From Scolanthus callimorphus (Eukaryota; Cnidaria; Anthozoa; Actiniaria; Edwardsiidae), in contig CM066919.1 in NCBI GenBank assembly GCA_033964015.1, positions 5,298,101 through 5,362,100 on the forward strand: DNA of 64,000 bases, read 5' to 3'. This document shows, in pieces, positions 1-11,600 of this stretch (its first letter is position 1; every line of letters starts with the position of its first letter). Made by a program: the position numbers and the translations under genes. The notes below the pieces were generated by a model that saw only the letters and a list, made by a program, of their open reading frames with translations, was not told the origin of the DNA and did no database searches.

Positions 1-1150
1 CGTACTCACTCCACAAAATGGAACAGGCTCTTAGCTAATTGGTTGATCGTAACAAAGGCCAGACCAGTGATCCAGCATCCTTGCGGGGGCAATATATTGT
101 TGCCGGGGTTACCGTTCTCGTTAATGGGCTAATACACGCACGTCTATTTTCAAACCCCTATAACCATTCCCTCTATAACTAGAACACTGCTGAGTACATT
201 TAATTCTCATTTGGTACCAGTTTTATTAGACCTACCTGGAACCAAATAAGAAACATGTTTTCACTTTGGATGTTATGCATGAAACATTGCAGTGTTTACT
301 TGGTATCTTTGATATGAATAATTTATGTATTGTATGTATTCCTGTATTTCACGAATCGTGTTGAAACGCAAAACTGTATTCATATTATGAATAAACTGTT
401 TTTGACTCTGAATTGTTATGACACATTGCATTGTGTACGTGGTATCTTTTGATAAGAACGCATTCGCATACTGGCGCCATAGTACAATTAAAATAACAGA
501 AAACAACAATTAAAGCGCGCGCATGTAGAAGAATTTAATAGAGCGAGGCGGAACAATCAACTGTTGTACAAAAATATATTTAGGACGTTTCGGCCTTCAT
601 CAGCTGTTGCGGGCTGTGAATCCTAACGGATCCTTTTGACTGCGCCTAACCGTTGGCCTCAAGCATTTGGACTGCTTTATTCTCATCGTATATATTTCAC
701 GAATATTGTTGAAACACAGTACTGAATTCGAATTGTAAAGATAATAATAACAATATAACAATGTATCAGATTAAGCTGCAGAAAACAAGTCCTTTTTTCT
801 ATATCAGCACTCCTCTATTATTTAGAAGAAGACCTATGTATTGGTCCGGTCGAGGTTTGGACCCACGACTTCCCGCAAAGCAGCCCAACCGGAAGGCTGC
901 TGAGTAAATTGACTTCTCTTTTGGGACAAGTATTATTAGTCCCACCCAGTAATGAATAACTTTTTTTTATTTGGATGCTATGAAACAGTGCATTGTTTAT
1001 GTGCTATCTTTTATAGGAACAAATACATATATATTTCTTAAATTCTATGAGGTCAGCATGATATTTTTATATTTCAGGAATCGTGTTAAAGCGCAGAACT
1101 CAATTATGAATTGTAAAGATAATAATGATAAAACATTTTAACAATTTACC
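1..1150. repeat. Diverged dispersed repeat copies; no gene seen
   Basis: At least two diverged copies of one repeat lie at about 190-400 and 900-1110. Both contain gctgagta..att, then tattagtcccacc or its variant, then a ttggatgctatgaaacagtg-like stretch and a cagga/cacgaatcgtgtt..aa.cgca stretch. Partial copies sit near 420-480 and 680-760. Around 840-895 (ggtccggtcgaggtttggac ... cccgcaaagcag) the sequence resembles the tRNA-like head of the SINE at 19188 and 54317. Confidence 0.5.
584..603 (-). other. Hammerhead-like core motif (Penelope-type repeat)
   Basis: On the minus strand the sequence is CTGATGAAGGCCGAAACGTC. It contains CUGAUGA, GAAAC and GUC elements like a hammerhead ribozyme with a very short helix II. 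Similar motifs are known in Penelope-like retroelements. Cleavage is not shown, and an extra A follows CUGAUGA compared with the classical core. Confidence 0.35.
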
Positions 1151-1509
1151 AGATGACAGCTGCAAACACTCGAATTACTTTTTCTTCATCAACACACTCT
1201 AAGAACAGCTTAGAGCAGCAAAGTGTTTTATTTATATCAACACTCTGGAAGAGCACAGGTAAGATATTTGCGCTTCTGTATCAAGTCCTGAATTGTCTGT
1301 CGAATAGCAGTAATATGTCATCTGATCAACAAACAAACAAGCAACCAAGGAAAAAAACGAGTTTGGGTGTATTCAAAAGTCTATTATCCACGCAATGCCT
1401 CTCCCAAAGTGATTTCGTTAACTTTCTTTGATACTTCCATGAAACAACCTGAAAAAAATGAAGGTTTAAAGCTAGGTATGTATGTGTTGTATATATAAAT
1501 ATATCATAT

Positions 1510-1988
1510 AACCGGGGTGCTCTGTTCAAGACATTATTTTCTCAAATGCGACCGCAACAAGTTCAGTGATAGGACCGGTAAACAAAGGAATCAGACATTG
1601 TTATTCAACATGATGGTTCAATTGATTGCACCGCACGGACACCTAACAAAATAGTCTATTCAGTAGATGGACTTCAGCTTACCAAACGAGAAAGTACTAT
1701 TTTGGTTTTATTATTAAAGTTCCTGAAAAGTAGAAAACAAATATTATAAGATTGACTGTGAATTCATAATTAATGACAATGATAATAAAACCAAGATAGT
1801 ACTTTCTCGTTTGGTAAGCTGAAGTCCATCTACTGAATAGACTATTTTGTTAGGTGTCCGTGCGGTGCAATCACTTGAATCATCATGTTGAATAACAATG
1901 TCTGATTCCTTTGTTTACCGGTCCTATCACTGAACTTGTTGCGGTCGCATATTTGAGAAAATAATTTCTTGAACAGAACACCCCGGTT
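1510..1988. mobile_element. 479-bp foldback (long inverted repeat) element
   Basis: Left arm about 1510-1715 and right arm about 1783-1988 are near-perfect reverse complements (aaccggggtgctctgttcaa against the right end ..cttgaacagaacaccccggtt; inner ends agaaagtacta / tagtactttct). The spacer is about 70 bases. No ORF. This is a non-autonomous foldback/MITE-type element; no clear target duplication was found. Confidence 0.85.
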
Positions 1989-2367
1989 CTGTCGTAGTAC
2001 TTTTGCTTTGTTTCGTATCTATTCATTACTACCCTTCACCACCGCGCGATAAAGCGCAAAGAAAACAACACCGATATGAGTGTGACTCGTGCTGGGTGCC
2101 TGCGGACAATGGTAAACATAGTTATGTAATCTTACATCATAAAACAATTGTTTTGTCGTGAAGAACAAACAATTATATAATGGTGATTCCATATGCTCAG
2201 AACCGTAATGAAAACGCTTTCCAACTGCACGATGTTACGTTGGAAAGCATTTATTCGGCGAAAAAGAGGAAGCAAATTTCCCCGTAGCTCCTCGGGATGT
2301 AAGATTGCATTCGATGTTTTTTTTATTCCAGGAATGACAAATTCAATTCTTATTTATCTTCCCAGAG

Positions 2368-3895
2368 ATGCAAGAAGATTTTACAATAAAAGCCCATTGG
2401 CTCGTTGCCTTCCACTTCATAGTACAGTGCGCATGCGCTGTCAAGCATTGTAGCGACGATTTCCAGGTGGAAAAATTTGCTCTTTAGGGTCACGTGATTG
2501 GAAGCGTCATTGCGCATGCGCTGAGCAATTGCCACAAGACTTGCGCTGGTAACAGTCAATACCGCAGTGTGAACTTCTTTGCTAAAAACTCGAGATGTGA
2601 GCTGAACAGTGCGACCCATCTCGGCAATCCCCAAGACCTCGTGCGTAACTCAGAAGCGCATTTTGTGATGTATCGCGCTAGGGTGCCTATCAGATGCAGC
2701 GACGAGTTCTGTAGTACTGGAAAGCAATGCAAAGTGGTCGATGATGGGAAAGATTACACGTGCGTTGACGAAGGTGGGTACAGTCAAGTTCTATTTCTTA
2801 GCTCTTTTTTCCCAAAGGCACAAGCCAATAAATCTCGAATTAAATGGGACTGTTAATATTTCGAGGCTAATTTAGGTCGCTTAAATACCAGAGCTGGAAA
2901 TTACTGCCGGAAAATTGCGGCTGTTTCCGGGTCATTTTGTAGGATCTTAAAGTTTCTGGATACATGGGAAAAGCTGAATTCCCATGGTGGAAGAATGGAA
3001 AGTGTGCGAATTTCCCAAGGTTATCCATGAGAATCCCGAACACTTCCCCATCGGTGGGTTTCTGCAGAAATTCCCTGTGATTGTTTCGGTGTTCCGAGCA
3101 GGAGCACAAGATTTACTTGGTCAACAACCTTCGGGGTAAAAAAGCTGGTCCCAAACAATCGGGCCAGAAGACTTGGTCCACAAGCTCTACATCAGAGTAC
3201 ATTTTAAAATGTACGAGATTTACTTGGTCAACTGGTCAACGGTACTTGGTCACGAGATTTACTTGGTCAACAACCTTGGGGGAAAAAGAGTTGGTCCGTC
3301 ATTTATATGACCTTCATAGAGTTTTGAAACACAGAGCGCGCGAACTATCTGAATAATTTTTTAATTTGTAATCTCTGATTTCCTTGTGCAATTTAACGTT
3401 TGGCAAACTCTAAAATAAGCAAAAGGCATGTAGTATATAACTAATAGCCTTGTTATACATCTGTTTTCAGTCTGGGCCAAGTTGAGTGACAGGGTTTGCT
3501 TTCAAGCCAAGGGCAACAAGTATGGGTCGTTTCAAGTCCAAGATGGCGGAAAAATAAGTGCATTCCGTCTGGTCCATATATCGGGCAAAGTTACGTGTAA
3601 CGTCGGTTTTGAAGAAACGTACTGGGGTTGTGACAAAGGAACATCGAAATTTTCCATAATTCTTACTGATGCTACTAACTACGCCGTGTACCCGGAGAAT
3701 TGGTCGAATGGTGATATCTATGAGATTCCTGGTTTGAAGAACGACGACGCAATTATTACGTTATCTATATCCACACCGATTACGGTAGATAGCGGCCAAG
3801 AATTCAGGATTTGGTATAGCGAAGATCTGAAAAATTATTACGAGCACGACAACGGCGGCGAAACTTGTGCTGCAGTGTTCGCACGTTATGACTAG
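2368..3895 (+). pseudogene. Secreted PAN/apple + EGF-like protein gene with in-frame TAG (two exons)
   Basis: Exons 2368-2773 and 3471-3895 join in phase (donor GTGGGT, acceptor ttttcag) and total 831 bases, exactly 277 codons with the final TAG. Residues 1-27 contain a hydrophobic stretch (WLVAFHFIVQCACA) that fits a signal peptide. Residues about 32-105 look like a PAN/apple domain (FQVEKFAL, GHVIG, C55, C59, then CELN at 77-80). Residues 110-132 form a short cysteine-rich EGF-like piece. Residues 139-276 form a domain (SDRVCFQAKGNKYGSFQV ... EFRIWYSED ... YD) that I recall from many cnidarian secreted proteins and for which I know no function. Codon 40 (2485-2487) is TAG, inside the conserved PAN start, with the same frame open on both sides. 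It may be a nonsense allele, a young pseudogene or a base error. An alternative is that 2488 is a splice acceptor (tctttag precedes it), but then the signal peptide exon would be unlinked. Not a known toxin. Confidence 0.72.
2945..3083. mobile_element. MITE family M1, copy 1 (partial), in the PAN gene intron
   Basis: Contains catgggaaaagctgaattcc and ends gggtttctgcagaaattccc tgtg. It shares both arms with the copies at 14714-14889 and 50654-50837. The left end is truncated or diverged. Confidence 0.7.
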
Positions 3896-5277
3896 AGGGA
3901 AAGCGTTTTGATTTGGACGCACCGTTAGCGCCAGCTGCGCCATAGCGCCATTCTCGCACAGAAATTCAATAAGAGCCAAAATGAGAAAATGCTGACTTCA
4001 GCTTCACTGGAAAGCTAAAACGTTTCTGTTTTTATAGTCTAGAATGAGAACAACAGGTAACCGAATCAGAAACATAAAAGCGAGTTCAAACGTGTAACAA
4101 GCATGCATTGCTTTAGTACCAAGCTGCGGAATATTCGCAGAATAAAATAAAATATTATGAAAAGAAAACTTGCTTGGGTAAGCAGGCGAGAGTTCATTAT
4201 TGAGCAAATGTGGTCACTCACCACGAATAATCCACAGCTTGGTTCGCCGTTACATGTTTCAACTAAGGTATATGCTTCTGACCGAATATAGTGCTGAAAC
4301 ATGCTCAGACGGAAGAAGTTTCTCATCCATTTGCGCATGCTGTGAAAAATCACAACTGCTGATGTTTTGTTTTCCTCTGATAATATCTACTGTGGTGATG
4401 CTTGTATCAAATTGCACCTAAGATTTTAAGTTATTGAGTTCTGAATATTTAATGAAACATGTTTTCTCTATAAGCAGTTCCCTACTAACTATAGACAATT
4501 GTAAGAGTACAATCACAAAGTGTTGATCCGATACCAAGTTTGCCACCAACACAGTAGAAACAAGTGCTATTTATAGAATCTCGTTTTCTACTGAAACCCA
4601 TTGTTTTCTCTAATCAAGTCAACCTTAAAAGCAGGGGTTTCTCTGTAAAGATCAATCTATTCCGGGAAAGCGTCTTTTGTTGACTTAAACTCTGGGATTT
4701 ATGCAACAGTTGAGATCGCAGCTAACAATTTGATGAAAAAATTCTAAAATTAGCACATAATCCGACAGTGTTGGCAGACAATCGTAATGTCAAAGATCGC
4801 CACTCCTAGGGACTTTTGTAAATAGATGTGTTATATAAACTATAATTTTTTTTCATGATTTCGACAACTGAGAAATATGGTCATGCCATCATCATGCCCA
4901 GTGTCGTGAAAATCGTCAAATCGAAACATTTCACAAAAATGATGACATTTTTCATCTTCTAGTGTACATATTTCATATCTACATTTGAGTACTCGATGAC
5001 AAATCCCATATCTTCGCGTGCGCATGTATTATTCTCTATACAATAGCTCTGATTAAACAACTGAAAACATAGCAACAGTATTTAACTGAGCAATGCTTTG
5101 GGTCTTAGTGTAGTACCTATATTAAAGTCCAATGAACACTGCTCTTGTGTTAGCTATACTATCATGTATACTTATGTGTGTAGGGTAATAAAGTTGTCAT
5201 TGTTGTTGCCTTTGATTTTAAAAGTATCAAATCTGTAAAGTCGAACGGTAATAATAATGCTCACAAAGAGGAATGGG
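3896..5277. other. No gene seen (probable CABIN1 intron)
   Basis: AT-rich sequence with many stops in all frames and no recognisable CABIN1 exon. It lies between the PAN gene stop and CABIN1 exon 1. Confidence 0.5.
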
Positions 5278-5475
5278 TGAAAAGGGGAAGGAGGTCAAAG
5301 AAGAAGGGACTCATAAAAGGAAGGGTCTTACAAAGGGAAAGGGTGTCACAAAGGGGAAGGAGGTCACAAAAGAAAGAGGATCACAAAGGGGGATGAGGTC
5401 ACAAAGGGGGATGAGGTGACGAAGGGGGATGAGGTCACAAAGGGGAAGGGGGTCACAAAATCGGGGAAGGCTTAC
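5278..5475 (+). repeat. Purine-rich minisatellite (aaaggggaaggaggtcac units)
   Basis: About a dozen degenerate units of 13 to 20 bases such as acaaagggggatgaggtc. One strand is almost all purine. It lies about 125 bases before the exon 1 acceptor at 5602. Confidence 0.85.
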
Positions 5476-5602
5476 GCCTATTTTCGTTACCAATAATATT
5501 TCTATTACTCCGTTACTCTCTGATGCAGAAGCACCGATGCAAGATAAGCCGTCTATAGCTGTCTAAAGAACCCAAAAAATGATTTGTTGGTTATGGTTTT
5601 AG

Positions 5603-8600
5603 GTTCTCGTTGTGGCTACAGAGCTGACACTTGATAAGTTAGTGGCTGCCAAGTCCAAGTCCTCCTCCAGCCTGTCTCCTGCCACCTCGCCAAGAGGGTA
5701 AGGTCCAGAATTGCTAATCGTCCATCCCTTTAGCATGATCAAGTGTCCGGACGCCTTTTTGGCCACTGCCTCATTTTTTAGGTGGCACGTGATGCACGCT
5801 GGATGGGTCCGGACGCTTTTTTGACCACTGCCTGATTTTTTAGGTGGCACGTGATGCACGCTGGATGCTAAAATTATATTTGACAACTATATTTCGCCGT
5901 TTAGATGCGCCAGCAATTTTCATGTGATGATGATGTATTCTTGTGTCCAGAGCTCCCCGACTCGTCATTTCGCGGGCAAGGCTCTCGTAACATTCACTAA
6001 AACATGCGCGAGATTTGATACAGAGCCGTTGAGAAAGATCTTTATGTGTACACCAACGTTCAAAATCAGCCGCAATCAACGAAAACCCTTAATTGGCTGT
6101 TATCAGATTAAATCGGAAGATTTGACGAGCCGGGGTGGGTACGACAATGAGGCTGATGCAGAAAGAACTGGCATTTTTATGTGACAAATATCAAATAAAA
6201 GGGACGCTGCCCTTTTTTCTCGGGAGATTATCCCATACATTCGCTGTATTTGCTGGAGGAAATTCCCAAATTTTCGTCCCATGTTTTACTATCCGGCCCC
6301 CTTTCTGTAATTCCTGGATCCGCCCCTAAACGTTCATTAAATCACACCCACCTAGTAGCTACTACTTATTATTTTCCAGGGGAGCCACGGGTGTTTCACC
6401 TATACGTGTTGGTCCTGGCTTTTCCAGTAAATTCCTGGCCACGGACATAGAATACCTTCATGTGATTTCCCTGGACAGGACCATCCATGGCGATAGCTGG
6501 TTGGAAATAGCCATAAGAGGTACCGTAGGTCTTTTTAAAAATGTTGCCAACAACTTGTCAGTCAAGTGCACGTGCACGCTTATGAACAGCACTACAAAAT
6601 GCCTCTGCATTTGTTTTGCTCCTGTTCCATTCCATTAACGAGCCCGTGTCAGCCACTCTTGTTGTTGTTTTCGTTCAATATCAGAAGACGAATAACGTGT
6701 AGAAATATCTTAATAAACATCTAAAAACAACGTTTCAGATATAATTTACGAAATTAATTTGAGAACATTACTTTATATTCTATAAATCAGTCGACTGAAA
6801 TGGATGCTTCCTCTGACTTGTTATGTTGCTATGCTCTCAAATGGTGGCTATGGATGTAATCTCCTACTCAGTATAATTGTTAGGTTAATAGATTTCAGAT
6901 GACCGTCAAAAGTAAGACTTGCGTTTAGTCAGCGTTTCTATTGGTCGAGAGCGCGTGCGTTGTGTTGCGTCGTTCAACCAATAATGACATTGAGAACTAA
7001 ATCAAAACGCGCCATTGCTCACGTCATGACAAAATGCAAGTCTGACGTACTTCGCCTCCTGATTGGTTTGATGTTGAATGGCTTCCACTCCTAATTGGTT
7101 TGTTGTTGAATGGCTTCCACTCCTGATTGGTTAGTGGTTTTGTATTTGCGTTTAGTATTCGACACTCATATATGGTGTTATCTCGTGTTTTAGTGAATTG
7201 GGCAAAAGCCAGATACTTGATGTTACAAGGCCAGATGGACATCGCCATGATATACCTGGATCGGGTATGTGTAACGTCATAGCCTGGTTGCAGGCAGTTG
7301 CTGGGTGTTCTAGGTGTTCCTGTATTGCGGAAAACTCTGTCCGCTCGCTGATCGGGCGCTATCTTGGATTTTTAGAAGTGCGCGGTACCGGGGCGAACGA
7401 AGAAATCGAACCCAGGAACCGCATGCAAGCAGGCTAGTAACGTCACGACACTCGCAACCATTTGTTGTCTACTCATCATTTATCTCGATCGTACCTCTGT
7501 TGAATTCAGACGTCTCCTCTCGCAAACCATTAGGTGAATCACAGCCAAGTAAAATCCCTTCATTTTTTCACTACGTTTCCAAGACAACGCACGCCTTCTT
7601 CGATAGTTGTGGCACCTGGTTTGGAGGTTTTTTGCGCTCTATTTATGCTTGGGGGGAGCTTGTGTGGAATCGTTTACGTACACGTCTTACTGAGTAAGGC
7701 AACCAATCAGATTCTACTGACCGATGTTGAGTCAGTAATTATATAATGGATGAGAAAATTTCGTGGTGAATTCAGACGTCTCCTCTCGCAAAGTGAGGTA
7801 CGATCGAGAACGAAGGAGTGACTAAAATTCAGGCTACATTCCCATTAGCCCATGGAATGGAATCTAACAAGAGCAGGTGGGATAACTGCGATGACTCTTT
7901 CCTTTTCTCGAAATTCCGAATTTTCGGTAATGATAGTTGACGATAGTTGGCAGTGCCCCAACTATCATGAACTATCATAGACCCTTTTTATAGTGGCTAA
8001 ACGGTAGATGAAAGTGGATGATAGTTGTCACGCGAGTAAATATGGCGTGGGCACTAGGGATCGAGTCCTGTTCTTGCCCATCTTTTTCTATGTTTCCTCG
8101 TTTTGTTTGGCTCTTGGGACGCCGCCTGATAAAACAAATATCGCCATCTTTTATTTTGTAAATTGAGCCATTTGGGTAAAACTGCTGATCAATTTCCTAT
8201 CATTCGGGCGGCCAAACGAAAAAAAACTATCGTAAACTCTCATGATAGTTGATGGCAGTGCATGATAATTGGTGGTCAAACGCACATGATAGTTGATGGT
8301 CAAACGCACATGATAATTGGTGGCCAAACGCACATGATAGTTGGTGGCCAAACGCACATGATAGTTGGTGGCCAAACGCACAGATAGTTTGTGGCCAAAC
8401 GCACATGATAGTTGGTGGTCTAACGCACAAAATGGTTGGTGGTCAAACGCACATGATAATTGGTGGCCAAACGCACATGATAGTTGGTGGTCAAACGCAC
8501 ATGATAATTAGTGGTCAAACGCACATGATAGTTGGTGGCCAAACGCACAGATAGTTTGTGGTCAAACGCACATGATAGTTGGTGGTCTAACGCACAAAAT

Positions 8601-11600
8601 GGTTGGTGGTCAAACGCACATGATAATTGGTGGCCAAACGCACATGATAGTTGGTGGTCAAACGCACATGATAATTAGTGGTCAAACGCACATGATAGTT
8701 GGTGGCCAAACGCACATGATTGTTGGTGGTCAAACGCACATGGTACTTGGTGATCAAACGCACATGATAGTTGGTGGTCAAACGCACATGATAGTTGGTG
8801 GTGAAACGCACATGATAGTTGGTGGCCAAACGCACATGATAGTTGGTGGTGAAACGCACATGATAGTTGGTGGTCAAACGCACATGGTAGTTGGTGGTCA
8901 AACGCACATGATAGTTGGTGGTCAAACGCACATGATAGTTGGTGGTCAAACGCACATGATAGTTGGTGGTCAAACGCACATGATAGTTGGTAGTCAAACG
9001 CACATGATAGTTGGTGGCCAAACGCATATGATAGTTGGTGGCCAAACGCACATGATAGTTCGTGGTGAAACGCACATGATAGTTGGTGGCCAAACGCACA
9101 TGATAGTTGGTGGTGAAACGCACATGATAGTTGGTGGTGAAACGCACATGATAGTTGGCGGCCAAACGCACATGATAGTTGGTGGTGAAACGCACATGAT
9201 AGTTGGTGGCCAAACGCACATGAAGTTGGTGATGCAACGCACATGATAGTTGGTGGCCAAACGCACATGATAGTTGGTGGTGAAACGCACATGATAGTTG
9301 GTGGCCAAACGCACATGATAGTTGGTGGTGAAACGCACATGATAGTTTGTGGCCAAACGCACATGATAGTTGGTGGCCAAACGCACATGATAGTTGGTGG
9401 TCAAACGCACATGATAGTTGGTAGTCAAACGCACATGATAGTTGGTGGCCAAACGCACATGATAGTTGGTGGTCAAACGCACATGATAGTTGGTGGTGAA
9501 ACGCACATGATAGTTGGTGGCCAAACGCACATGATAGTTGGTGGCCAAACGCACATGATAGTTGGTGGTGAAACGCACATGATAGTTGGTGGCCAAACGC
9601 ACATGATAGTTGGTGGCCAAACGCACATGATAGTTGGTGGTGAAACGCACATGATAGTTGGTGGCCAAACGCACATGATAGTTGGTGATGAAACGCACAT
9701 GATAGTTGGTGGCCAAACGCACATGATAGTTGGTGGTGAAACGCACATGATAGTTGGTGGCCAAACGCACATGATAGTTGGTGGTAAAACGCACATGATA
9801 GTTTGTGGCCAAACGCACATGATAGTTGGTGGCCAAACGCACATGATAGTTGGTGGTGAAACGCACATGATAGTTGGTGGCCAAACGCACATGATAGTTG
9901 GTGGCCAAACGCACATGATAGTTGGTGGTGAAACGCACATGATAGTTGGTGGTGAAACGCACATGATAGTTGGTGGTGAAACGCACATGATAGTTGGTGG
10001 CCAAACGCACATGATAGTTGGTGGCCAAACGCACATGATAGTTGGTGGCCAAACGCACATGATAGTTGGTGGCCAAACGCACATGATAGTTGGTGGCCAA
10101 ACGCACATGATAGTTGGTGGCCAAACGCACATGATAGTTGGTGGCCAAACGCACAACGCACATGATAGAGCCGTTTCACATGACTGTCGTGAGTAATTCG
10201 CAATTACTTTGTAATTACTCCTATACGTTTTATTCAGAATTGGTGTAATGACTTTGCGATTGGTTTCGCTACAGTCATATGAAAACCGCTCTAGTTTGTG
10301 GTCAAACGCACATAATAGTTGGTGGTCAAACGCACATGATAGTTGGTGGTCAAACGCACATGATAGTTGGAACTCTCCAAATGTCATAAATTATCACAAC
10401 CGCTTAGCCGCTATTTAACACATTTTGATTATTAGTGCACACGACTGCTGGCCATAGAAGTGAGCCCACTATTGGAGCCTATGACGGTGAAACTTGTTAA
10501 CTGCAAAATTGACAACAACATAACACTTGGTAAGTTGGCCTTTGCTGTTTTTTTTTAAAATACTTCTAGATTCTGGCTTAAAAGGGGGCAATTAGCAGTT
10601 TTCGACTTTTTCAGTAATCTTTACTCCTAGGCCCATAAGTGTTTGGCCAATAAGTGGAATACGTGGAGGACTATGGCCATTCGGGATAGAAAGCTGAGTC
10701 CTGAGAAGTTGCTACTGTTGACTCGTTATTTCGGCATGTTTTTCGGGTCCGGATTAGCGTGTCGTTGATCACACGCGATAGAATTACTAAACGTCCTCTA
10801 CTGTAGCGGATGAGAATCAGGCTACTCTCCACAGGGTACCCGACTTACCTTGCTTAGACCATGATAAGCGTAACGTTGATCAGACGCGAAGGTAGAAAGT
10901 GCCAACGTACTGTACCGTAGCGAATGAGAATCAGGCTAACCGTTACACCGCTAGTAAAAGCCTTCACACCAATTTCGTTTTTAAGTTGGGGTGCCTGGTA
11001 GCTGTTCCTCTCACCACGTATTATTTTTGATTCACGTACTAATGGAGGTATATTTGTAATTATTTTTGCACAATTGAGTAATATGGAAAACGGTTTTATT
11101 CTGCAGAGCATGTACAAAAGAAACTTGAATCACTCCAACGATGCCAATCTCTTGAAGAGGTACTGTATAGTCTAAGCTTTACCCGTCGGCACTCGGGGTC
11201 AAGGAGAAAGCTCTGGCTGTTTAACGGCCATTGTCATTTCTTTTAGGGAGAGAGTGTGGGTGTGTGGTTTGGGGGGAAGAGGGTTGCTTTAGCACAGGAT
11301 TCCTGATTATCAAGGCCTCGGCTTGAAGCTATCCGTTTTGTGAAACTTTGACATCGACAATGCAGCTGCTGTGGCAGCTGTACCGCAGGCACATCTGAAC
11401 TGGACAACAACAAGACGTACCAACCGCAACGTGAGCTGATGCTGTCTAACCAATACTTTTCTTTTTAGGTCCATCGTTTGTACGAGCAAGGAAATTACGA
11501 AGATGTAGTCCAGCTTCTGATACCAACACTTCATCAACCGCAGCCAAAAACCAAGGTATTATTTACACATGAACTTTGACATGTTTATGATTGGTCGCCA

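Noticed and set aside
2030..2110. Possible short 5' exon ending ..gcggacaatg|gtaaac
   Set aside because: A donor-like site exists, but there is no link in phase to the PAN gene, which has its own ATG and signal peptide at 2368.
5599..5886. Minus-strand 95-codon frame
   Set aside because: Antisense shadow of CABIN1 exon 1 plus a tandem duplication.
8587..10203. 538-codon open frame on minus (CAFGHQLS repeats) and related long frames on both strands
   Set aside because: They are created by a 24-bp minisatellite lacking stops; there is no conserved protein, and the array lies in a CABIN1 intron.
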